Of a stretch of 64,000 bases of DNA, positions 47,439-56,792 are shown piece after piece. Position numbers and translations under genes: made by a program. Positions within the stretch are counted from its first letter, which is position 1, and every line of letters begins with the position of its first letter. The notes beneath the pieces were generated by a model. It saw only the letters and a program-made list of their open reading frames with translations, searched no databases and had not been told where the DNA came from. The DNA comes from Gyromitra esculenta. Lineage: Eukaryota; Ascomycota; Pezizomycetes; Pezizales; Discinaceae. The stretch covers positions 1,054,001-1,118,000 of the forward strand of contig JBCAML010000007.1 in the NCBI GenBank assembly GCA_038503075.1, given 5' to 3'.

Positions 47439-48734
47439 TTATCGGCAAAACCCTCCTCGCTCAACCTTGACAGTCCCATCATCCTGCAAGACACTCAAAA
47501 CATGGTCATTCTTAACCCTCCCCTGACCCCCCTCCGGAATCCTCCTCTCCTTAACCCACATCTTCTCGTGCTCCAAAATCCTCCTCTGCACTCTATGTCG
47601 TTTCTGAAATTGATTCGCAACCTCCATAGCCAAATTCACACGGGTCTCAAACGGCCTCTCCTTCTGTGCTTGCATAAACATCAAGACTTGCTTATGCCGC
47701 GTATAGTCCTGTCCTTCAGGCCGATTCGGTCGCGAGTTTAAAAGTTGTTGCATATCGTATATTGCTACCACAAGTTTCCGTGTTTTTTTTAAGTGTTAGA
47801 TGAGTAATAGTAAACGTTTACAAATTCTTACCTGATACTTTTTTTATTTTGAGCTGATACGATGCTCACCTGCATCGAGGATTCTATTCTTTAAGTTCAC
47901 ATCTTTTGCCGCCCGCCCTCGCGGCCACTTTTGGATCGTTGAAGAGAGCTCTATGTCTTTTAGGTCTGCATCGTGTTGTAAGCTGTCGTTATGAGGCGCC
48001 CCGGGCTCGGGCTCCGCCCAATTAGATGGCTCGTTTTTTGTCTCTTCGCGTTTCTTGCGGCGCCAGATCGTCTGTCGGCAGGGTGAGCGGGGAGCGGCGG
48101 GTTGGCCTACTGGATTCTGATCGGGCTCTGGGCTCGGTTCTGCATTGGGCCCAGCATTATCCTGCGAGCAACCTGACTTCGTGATAGGTCTGTTATACTG
48201 AGAGGAATGTCGATCGCACTGGGATGATTCTGCACCGGTGCCATCTGAGTCGTATGTTCTATACGGTCGACATGTGTTCGAGTTGACGCAGCTATGGGGT
48301 GCAAAGTTTTCAAGAATTGACTGTGTATCCATTTCCAAATCAGATTTCCGGGTTGAATTTGGACATGGATCATTATAGTTTGATCTTTCTGCTTCTGTAC
48401 CCGTCCCCGGTTGTTGTGCTTCTTCACGCTCTTCTTGGTGCTCGCTGGGTTTCTGAGATTCCCCGGTACTAGGACTTTCATGCTGAGTTGGATCAACGCT
48501 CGACCCGGTGTTATCAGATGCAAGATCTTGGTTCTGCAACTGATCTGCACTTTCGGTGGGTCTGATATCCTCCATAGCAGAAGATCCCCAACCGGTTCTA
48601 TCCCAACCACACGACTTTGTTGATCGAGGTGCAAAGCTTTCGAGTAGCCAGCGGCGAGAGTTTGCCTTGCGAGTCAGGTGCCCTTTTTCTGCAGCCTCTC
48701 GACGAGACTTTTGGGATTTGGGGGGGCGAGCCAT
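47439..48734 (-). CDS. disordered protein with transposon-protein-like C-terminal region
   Basis: Predicted 396 aa from exons 48734-47870 and 47764-47439, joined by a 105-nt intron with a GTGAGC donor. The N-terminus is basic (MARPPKSQKSRREAAEKGHL). Residues ~45-250 are Gln/Ser/Pro/Glu-rich and disordered, with two LLESFAP / ILENFAPHS type near-repeats at ~48 and ~150. The C-terminal ~110 residues are helical and conserved-looking. The segment around QRRILEHEKMWVKERRIPEG, followed by LSVLQDDGTV, resembles the pattern W/H-E-x-x-W-x-x-x-R-x-I-P-x-G ... D(D/E)-G found ahead of DDE-type transposases in many fungal mobile elements. No DDE catalytic domain follows. It may be a truncated or domesticated element gene, or a one-copy orphan. 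An alternative upstream ATG lies at 48785. The transposon link is from memory and needs a profile search. Confidence 0.6.
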
Positions 48735-49300
48735 GATTAGGGATTCGTGATCGGTGAGCAGGAGCCTCGAGTAGATGACCAACAATAAAAGTTATAAGGC
48801 CGAACAAGACTGAATGGGCTTAGTTAGGCTCATCGACGTCAGAGTGACATTCCACGATGTTAGTGGTCGCGGCAAATCATCGGTAATCACTCGACGGCTA
48901 AGACCTGATCATAATATCGTTTACTCTGAGGTGATGGGAGGAGTGGAATTTCCTACGCCTGAGGGCTGGTATCCCTTTTGGCTTAGGAGTCTATCTTTCT
49001 TGAAGCAGGGAGTGAATTGGTCAGATAGTAAATGCATAACAGTAATGCCTATAAGGGAGTCGTATATCGAATAGTCTTCCAAGAAAGATAAAACCCTATA
49101 CCAATTGAATACCAGTTCTATCTACCTTATAAAATACTTCATATTCCCCTCCAAGTAAAAGTCTGTGTCACCTTGTCCGCAATCTCCGATTGTAAACTAA
49201 ATACATGGTTGGAACCTCATCACCCCATCGTACCCCCAAAACCCTAAAACACATACTTCTCAAGTATCGCCATCTCCTCCGAGGTCCCAACCCAATCATC
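48735..49300. other. intergenic region
   Basis: Holds the upstream region of the gene at 48734 and, at its right end, the 3' flank of the leftward SDR gene. A small open frame at 48814-49074 has no family features. Nothing else is recognised. Confidence 0.4.
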
Positions 49301-50371
49301 CTACCAAACACCCACCGCTCCATACCCCTTATCAAACGCTGACGCATTCTCCCAAAATTTCCCAGAAACCCCACCAATATCGTCCACTGCCAGCCTACAT
49401 GGTATCCTTGCCCCTTCATCTGTCCCACAATCAACATCAGCAAAACCTTACACCCCCATATGTCAAACAGCAAAGTAACATACCAATAGACTTCGGCGCC
49501 CTGTTCCCAGCCTGCGAGCCCATATCCGTATCCACCCACCCAGGACAACAACAATTAATCAGAATCTTCGGATTCTCCCTCGCCAGAATACCAGTTAATG
49601 CAGTTTGTGCAGCCTTAGTAACCGAATATGCTCTCGGCCATCCGTTCTCTTCCGTTTTGCCAGAACGTACATCGTCCTACCCAAACATCAACACCGATAC
49701 CACCAAAATCACCAAAGCCACCAGACCTGAAGGATAACACAAACCTTATAGCGCTCCATCAACCCATCCAACCGCTCCACCGTAAGCCCCGGATCCGCAA
49801 TCTCCCGTCTAAGCTCGTCAGAACGGAACCCATTCAAGTGACCTGTAATCGAAGAAACAGTAACGATTCGTCCAGTCCCTTCCGTTATAATCGGTAGAAA
49901 CTCTCTACACATCTATCCACATATTTCAGCCATTCTTTCCTTCCTCCTTTCCTTCCTCCCTCCTTCCCTCCACCCCACTCTAAGAAGTAAGGTAAGACAT
50001 ACGTTCAAAGTCCCATAATAGTTAATCTCAACCGTCTCCTCCGCTCTTTCGGTTGCTAGCCCAGGTTTGTTACGATCATACGCTACACCAGCATTATTAA
50101 TCAATACGTCGAGTTTCCCATGCGCAGTTTTGATTTTATCGAATACTGTGTTGATACTAGATTTGTCGCTGATGTCGAGCCTATGGTAGAGTAGGGTTGA
50201 AGTGTTAACTGTAGAGGAGAGAGAGGAGAGAGCTTTGCGTCCGGCTTCTTCGTTGCGGGATGTTAGGTAGATTGTGCTGCCACGGGGTGCCTTGGTAAGG
50301 AGCGTGCGCACTATACCGTACCCAATGCCTTTGTTGGCGCCGGTTACGAGAATCACTTGGGCTTTAGACAT
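49301..50371 (-). CDS. short-chain dehydrogenase/reductase, carbonyl reductase type
   Basis: Predicted 282 aa from four exons: 50371-50003, 49912-49745, 49676-49484 and 49419-49301. All junctions keep frame, and the last exon restores the family ending (GGVSGKFW...GAVGVW). It is a classical NAD(P)H-dependent SDR resembling human carbonyl reductase 1. Motifs are TGANKGIG at 10-17 (cofactor loop), NNAG at 92-95, catalytic S143/S144 (VSSITG), Y196 and K200 (YSVTK) and CPGWVDTDM. The insert between the active Ser and Tyr (about residues 150-190) is typical of the CBR1 branch. It should reduce reactive carbonyls or quinones in the cytosol. Intron 1 carries a long purine/pyrimidine run (49930-49980). 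A glutathione S-transferase gene lies on the same strand upstream, suggesting a stress/detoxification context. Confidence 0.93.
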
Positions 50372-51537
50372 GGCTTGAGTGGGTTATTTGGGTTTACATT
50401 TTTGGTGTATCTTGTGTGGTTTTTATAGGGGGTTTGTGACTCATAAAGAATAAGTTGCGACGTTGCTATGCGCAGTGGAAAATATCTATGACGCCTACTA
50501 ATCGAACTGATGCTGACTGCAGAAACCAAATCTCACGGCAGCCGGAGAATCACCTCTTTCGTCATATACGCTCTAGCCCGTTTGTCAAGAATGTCCGTTT
50601 ACAAAGTGGCCAGCCTGCTTTACAAATGGGCCAGCCCATCTACAAAGTGTTATTCAAACTTGGCCCATATTCAAAGTAAAAAACAGCGGTCTGAGTCTTC
50701 AAGTCCTACAACCATCACCATGATATTACCCGGCACCCGAGTGCGCCGAGCTCTTTAGCTTCAAGTTGGAGTGACATCTTTTTTGTACTAGTAGCCGATG
50801 GGTGCGTTTGAGTTCATGATAAAGTTGCTATAGTAGTGGGCTGCGGGATTTTTAGCGAGGCCTCATGGCCCAAGCTTCGATGGTGGTCTAAGCTTTGCTG
50901 TTGCACTTTGGATACGGGCCACCAACTAGTGCCACTTTGCTGGTGGGCCAGCCTATCTGCAAGTTGCTCCGTTTGTAGACGGGGTTTAATGACATACGGG
51001 CCGGAACATATATATCCTTACTTTCCTGAACACCATACCTCGCTATGTCCCGCGTTTCACTCACTTTTAGAGTGGAAACTACGTGAGAGGGTGTGCCAAT
51101 TTGATGCAACTGTACTGGGGCTTAGATCATGCAAAACCTCGACACTGGCACTGATTCACAATGCTTTGATTGCTTTGGGGGTGGTGGTGGTGGTGGTGTC
51201 TAGAATCGGTTGCATGATGACAACTTGGCTTAGCAACTGCCATTCCGGGCTGGAGCCACACATCACCCCACAGGTGGCTTCGTGCCTGAAAATTAACGAA
51301 GGGATGCTGTGATCCGAAATAGACATCCCAAATCACCCTCATGGAATATCATTCGAATTGTTACTTGAAAACTTAAGTGATATCCGCATGCTGGCGGCTA
51401 TTATTGATCGCCCTGCTAATATATGGCTAGTAGAGTAGAGTACATTTACTAAAGAAATTCATTCGCGGTATACATAAAATTCAAATACTTAATCCGATTA
51501 TCGGAATCAAAATCTGAAACTCCAAAGCCAACCTATT
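50372..51537. other. intergenic region between SDR and GST genes
   Basis: This is the promoter side of the SDR and the 3' side of the GST. It is largely taken up by the inverted-repeat element at 50563-51014, which starts about 190 bp upstream of the SDR start codon. A (GTG)n run lies near 51177-51199. A long open frame at 50836-51312 overlaps the repeat and looks spurious. Confidence 0.5.
50563..51014. repeat. inverted-repeat element (MITE-like), ~110-bp arms
   Basis: The left arm (about 50567-50677) contains AGCCCGTTTGTC, GTTTACAAA, TGGGCCAGCCC, TACAAAGTG and TGGCCCATATTCAAAG. The right arm (about 51010-50902, read on the minus strand) gives GGCCCGTATGTC, GTCTACAAA, AGGCTGGCCCA, GCAAAGTGG and GTGGCCCGTATCCAAAG in the same order. 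The loop is ~220 bp. The arms are diverged (roughly two thirds identical by eye). A partial third copy lies at 41401. Total size and structure suit a non-autonomous DNA transposon. Clean target-site duplications are not visible, although the left arm is preceded by CATA and the right arm is followed by TATATCC. Confidence 0.65.
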
Positions 51538-52447
51538 TTACAACTTTGCTCCAGATGCCTCAACCGCCTCAGTCTAAATTCTCTCGTCAGCTTCCATCAC
51601 GAACACCGCTAAATCCAACCCTGCAGCTCAAAATAAGCGCAGGGATCCACATACCTTTTCAGTTGCCCGTTTATACGCATCTCTTGCCCCACACTTCTTC
51701 ATATACTCGAATATATTGGGATAACTCTCCTTAGTCATACCCATAATCCTCTTCGCAGCCGCCAATTGGAAAGAAATAAAGATATCCGCTCCCGTAAACT
51801 CTTCTCCAGCCAGATACGGGCGAGTAGCGAGCTCAGACTCGATAAAATCCAAATTGACCTTATAATTCGGCTTCAAAAACCGTGTCTCCACTCCACCGGT
51901 AACCATTCTAAGAAGCGGCTTAACAAAGAAAGGTACAGGAGCTTTATTGATATTCTCGACGATGATACCAACGAGCATCGGTGGCATTAAAGAGCCTTCG
52001 GAATAATGCAGATAGTATCTATAATATCATCAATATACATACATCCTGCCTACGTAATCCGCGGGATACAACACACTTGTACAACAGCAACGAATCCTCG
52101 TCTTTAGGTTTCAGCTGAGGACCGAATTTGTCGATGAGGTACTCGGTTATGAGCCCGGACTCAGCAAGGACCTTTCCATCGACCACAACAATTGGGAGTT
52201 TTCCGAGAGGATGGATTTCCTTCACTTCCTCGGGGGCTAGCATGGCGGGTGTACGCAGATAGGTCTTGATATCGTATTCCAAGCCGAGCTCTTCAAGGAG
52301 CCAGACAATACGTTGGGAGCGGGACTGATTGAGCCTACATACGCAATATCAGTACTCATCCAGAAAAATGCGGCTTCAATACAGAACTTACCAGTGGAGT
52401 GTGATTTTGGGCTTCGAGCCAGCAGGGGCAGGTTGAAAGTCAGACAT
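51538..52447 (-). CDS. glutathione S-transferase, GTT1 type
   Basis: Predicted 237 aa from four exons: 52447-52392, 52334-52077, 52018-51655 and 51573-51538. The last tiny exon (12 codons, after a CTGAC branch and TTTAG acceptor) is the least certain. The thioredoxin-fold half reads ITLHWLNQSRSQRIVWLLEE then YDIKTYLR, with KLPIVVVDGKVLAES (cis-Pro and glutathione-binding ES). The C-terminal helical half includes YYLHYSEGSLMPPMLV, ATRPYLAGEEFTGADIFISF and YMKKCGARDAYKRA. This matches the fungal Gtt1 family (about 235 aa), which conjugates glutathione to electrophiles; the yeast enzyme is ER-associated. The ATG at 52447 has a good context. The same exon stays open upstream to another ATG at 52702, which would add 85 basic, Ser/Thr-rich residues (see findings). 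Confidence 0.92.
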
Positions 52448-53945
52448 GATGGCAGTTGTATGAAATAGTTTAGATTGGGTATTGATAGAAGCTATGATAG
52501 GTTGTAAGGAGCAGTGAAAGAAGCTGGAAGAGGTGTGTGAGAGAGCTTTCAATGGAACGGTCGTTGGTGAAATAGCATTTAGCCTTTCGAGGTGGAAGAG
52601 TCGCGTGCTGGTGTTTGGCCGCGGCATCACAAGGGCTTGTGTTGCCAAGCGACTACGGCAGATGGGCCGTCCAAATCCGATAAGCGACGGGAGCAACGTC
52701 ATGATTCCAAATACCCCTTGAAAAGAACAGACCCAAAAATGACCTCTGGGGTATCTAGCGAGGGATGCACTTGGTGGAGAGTCGAGACGAGGAGGAAAAA
52801 GAAAAGATCATTTTGGGGATTCTTCTCTTACACGGGGTATGACGTCGGCTGTTCGAAACTACCCGGGTCCCTGAGGTCTGTTTAAGGTTATCGTTGAGTG
52901 ACATCCTGTGTCCTGGCTCGCGTTCAGGGACATGAGGATTGGCGACACTAGCCAACCCGAATCTCGTATTCAGAAATACAAACATATGAGGGATAAAGTT
53001 GGAACGACTAAGATACCGAAAAACAGTTTTTCGTACTCATCCTCAGGCATATGAACTAGGGGGGTACGGACTCTGTATGGTACAACACCACTCTCAGATT
53101 GCATATTATGCAAAGCCACTTTCGTAGCATATGAAGCCACACACCCCTGTTTTCTGGTTCACATACCTAGAATGGGTACATAGCTTAACCGCTGTGGCCG
53201 AACACCCTGACTGTTCAAATTTCACCCCCAGTACGCTTATACCAGCAGAGAATAGCTTCTGAGCTACTCTTTTTAGTATAATACTGTCATAAGAATACCA
53301 ACTGCTGTGAGAAAAATCAAGAAATTTTTAATTACGCGTAGCCGCTCAACCGCAGCCATTTAATACTGCAGCCCCAGTGGATCCGGAAAGCCAGAGGCCT
53401 CCGCTCTGAGGGTCTCGAATTCCCACATATCCACGAAACCCCCTTAAGCTTATATTAGAGTATTTAAAGACTTAAGTACTAGGATACACTCAGGGCAGAC
53501 TTGAACAACCATGTGCCGAATGAAATAATGGGTGATAAACAAATAAGGCTTGAACAACCCGAAAATGCAGGCAGAATTCAGCCAATCAACCCGATAATGT
53601 GGCTAGGGAGAACAAATCTTACTGGCAAAAGGCATCTTCGGGTTCCTCACGTCTGCCTCGAGTACCTAACCAAATTTCCAACCCCACCCCGAACAGAGAA
53701 CATCATACGATAACATCCGACGATCATTTACCAAATCCGACTCCCCGGCACCACGGTTCACCGGATCCCTCGCAGCTAGGATTAATATTAGACAGGACGA
53801 AAACCAATCACGTCCCCTACCCATAATACCTCCAGTCCGCTCCTCAAGATTGGGTAGCCCGTTGGGGAAGAAAAAACAATAATTACAGCGGGCCTTAAGC
53901 CTGAGGACGCACCCCTCTATAGTTTACCGTCATAATAAGAAGGTT
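52448..53945. other. GST upstream region and intergenic DNA
   Basis: 52448-52702 is an in-frame open extension of GST exon 1 and may be leader or coding. Beyond it, short open frames occur without recognisable features. No repeat or RNA gene is identified. Confidence 0.45.
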
Positions 53946-54161
53946 TCAGCCCTCCGCGAACATGGGCTCTAGCGCGTCTGGCAGTTGTTCCGGGTTATCC
54001 CCGTTAAATACCGATCTCTGCCATCCGAGCCAGATGTGATGAACCCAATTCACAAAGGGTGATTCAACAACGTCACTAATTTCGTTATTCCAAACCTGCA
54101 ACTGCGACTGCAGAAACAGCCCACCCCTGCTTTCAGGGCCTGTCTGCTTGCTCCTAGGCAT
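53946..54161 (-). CDS. small hypothetical open frame, weakly supported
   Basis: A 71-codon frame reading leftward from an ATG at 54161 to a stop at 53946. The inferred peptide has mixed composition with several Trp (for example VNWVHHIWLGWQRSV) and ends LEPMFAEG. The DNA is more GC-rich than its flanks. No domain, signal peptide or neighbour relationship supports a function. It could be a fragment of a decayed gene. Confidence 0.2.
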   Translation of the reverse strand: MPRSKQTGPESRGGLFLQSQLQVWNNEISDVVESPFVNWVHHIWLGWQRSVFNGDNPEQLPDALEPMFAEG

Positions 54162-56792
54162 TGAGTACGTAGTTATTAAAACCTAACCTATAGTTAGGTT
54201 GGGGCTGGAGGATTCGTATTTGATAGAGAGAATTAAGCATTTTCCCTAACATTGTGGAGAGAGTGAGGTATTCATTTATGCATCTTTTTTGCATAAAAAT
54301 GTAATTTCCCATCCAGCCTCTGAGCTCCCTCAGTCATGCCGGTATAATATGCCTAGATTATAATTCAGCAAAGTGCAATTACATACATGTAAAGTAAGCC
54401 AAATCTATACCTTTATTACAGCCTCGGAACGCTTGTAGCGCAACCATCCATGTAACTATAAGCGGGGTACGCGTCCACATAAGACCATTCGTTAATCGCC
54501 ATAGCCGTCAACCCACTATCCAAGATCTGGGGCTTTTTAATGGGCGATGGGAGGCAACACGCGAGCAGATCGGTGATCCTGCAAATCCAGCGGTTGACAT
54601 AAGCAACAGGAAAAAAAGAAAGGGAAAACAGGGCGAGGGGAGAGGGGAAGGGAAAAGGGAAACTGTATTATCAAAGATTCAATAACCATGATCTACGCAA
54701 GGATATGCTTTACTAATGGCAAGGGAGGGCTGCTGCAGAGTGTTCCACCGCCCAGTCTTCGATTCCGATTACGTGCTAGACGGGAGCTTTTGTTTCTTTT
54801 TCATTGATGGGGCTAGCCGCGTCTATGCTGTTTGCCTATCGAAACTTTTCTTCGGGTTGTTCAATATCCTAACCTACGTATTCCAGTGTGGTTACATTAC
54901 ATCTCGGGAGTTCACCCTACCAAAATACAGTTCGGCAGCTGTACTAACCATAACCATAAACCAGTCGGCATTTTCACTTCCGTTCGGCCTCGAATTTCAC
55001 CTCGGGCCGTTCATCATAGTAATCAAACAGAGGCCCCCCCATAGGACGTTTTATTCTGGTGAGGAGGATTGTCTCAAATAACCTTCTTTTGTCAAAGCAC
55101 GTGCACCGGAGATAACGTCTCTCTGCCTATCTCTAGGCTGCCTGTCTTTAGCACGTGGTACATGTAGCTACAATTTCCTTTAGAGGTGAGTTTCTGTCAT
55201 GGATGTTCGAGGGGATTTTTTTGCTTCTTTTGTCTTTTGGAATGTCCTTCGAAAATAGAAAGAAAATAGAAAAGCTTGTCGAAATGGGCCCATTCTCAGA
55301 ATCCACCTGAAAGCTTGATTTTTCCCGGAGAGTGCGAGGGTATTTATCGCCTAGTTTCTTTCGTTCTGCATGTACCGGACGGACTTTCCTCTGGATGGAA
55401 GAGTGATTTTCGCCACGGGAGAGGCAGGACCCTTTTTTTTGGTAGTGGGAATCGGTTTACTTGTGTAGGGCTTCTAGAAGGAGGAACACCCAGTAAGAAG
55501 GTGTTGAATTTAATAGTTCGAAGCAAACACATTCGTTCTTGCCTTACGGTTCAGTTTCGGGTTCAAAGTGAAACCTTCGGTATTTCACGTTCGCTTTATC
55601 AGTGGCTTCTGGCTGTTCCTGGGAGGGTTTCAGTGAGAGATCGTCATCTCACATTTTCCAACTCATATAGTTCCATAATACTCTCGGGTATCGATCGACC
55701 TACTGGAATGACCGGAGATTCCATTGTATACGCGTACGTACGTCTTGAGAAAGCAAAGAAAGAAAGAAAGAAAGGAAAGGGGTGAAGAAAACAAAAAGAA
55801 AAGAAACCCTGGGGAATGAAATAGAACAAAGCTGAAAAATTTCATCTTTAAACTCCCCCTCAAACCCTTCTCGTGAGCAAATCGATAAAATTTGCAGCTT
55901 CCATATTAATTCTCTTGCGTCTCTACAGTGAACTAGAGTTTTACATAATTAGCAATAGCCGCTACACAAACTTCATCCGATCCCAGATCGAAAAGGGAAG
56001 CAAAAGAAAAAACGTGGTAATTCAGCCCCAAAGAAAACCCCCAAGACGAAAATCCAAAATCGAAACTGAGAACTTGACCCGCTTGCTAACTTTTCAAAAA
56101 AACTCTACCCTTTCTGCTAGTGGCGATAGATATCATTTGGTTTTTGCCTATTTGGCTCAGCCATATCGCCATCTACCAATCTACCAATCTGTCAATCAGA
56201 TATTCCGGTTTCTTCGCTGGATCTGGACATTCGCATCCTCTAATCACCCTTCCGAGAAGCGGGTCTTTAGCATCCGGGAGCTGGTTGATCTGTGCATAAA
56301 CTCTGCTAGTTGTACTAGAGGAGAAAAACAAGAAAGAACGAAAGAAAGAAAAAAGAAACTCCAGCTGGGCCGAAAATCCATTTGTTCGTGTCTCATAAGT
56401 CTCCTGTACCTCTCGAAACCCACGGAATAGTCAGTCAACCATTTTTTACTGTGAGTATTCCGGTTCAGAATTGGCTTGTATTAGGATTGTCTGCTGTTAT
56501 AATTCCTGTGATCGAATTCGGTCTCGAGCCAAGATCGAATCCTTTCCTGCGGCGGGGAAACTACAACATACTGACCTGCAGCGTGTAATAGTTTGAGATC
56601 TCTTTCTCTAGAACGCCTATAGCCACACGCGTGAGAATACGATACTTTTTAGGAGAGAGGAAATAAGCGGGGAGAAACCAAAAGAATCGATTTCCTGTTT
56701 TTCCAGTCCCACTCCCCCGGGGGTTATTTGTCTGCTACCCGACGCATCCGGGGTCCCTCCGACAAATCCCTCAGGAATTCTTCACCCCAGTG
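54162..56792. other. intergenic region upstream of the BTB gene
   Basis: Two longer open frames (55276-55785 and 55873-56430, plus strand) have a composition that looks non-coding (low-complexity Lys/Glu ends) and overlap simple repeats, so I do not call them genes. TACATGTA sites lie at 54384 and 55159. An upstream non-coding or coding exon of the BTB gene could lie in 56400-56790, but I found no clear splice pair. Confidence 0.4.
55749..55778. repeat. (GAAA)n microsatellite
   Basis: Run of AAAG/GAAA units on the + strand (AAAGAAAGAAAGAAAGAAAG plus degenerate ends). Simple sequence in intergenic DNA. Confidence 0.85.

Noticed and set aside
50836..51312. 158-codon open frame on the + strand
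   Set aside because: It overlaps the right arm of the inverted-repeat element and a (GTG)n run that gives a Val repeat; composition is not protein-like.
53385..53435. Possible tRNA-like 3' half (GGGTCTCGAATTCCCAC)
   Set aside because: The loop lacks the TTC of a T-arm and no cloverleaf can be drawn upstream.
55276..56430. Two long + strand open frames (169 and 185 codons) before the BTB gene
   Set aside because: Their peptides end in Lys/Glu repeats made by simple sequence, show no domain and have no good splice links to the BTB gene. An upstream exon remains possible but unproven.
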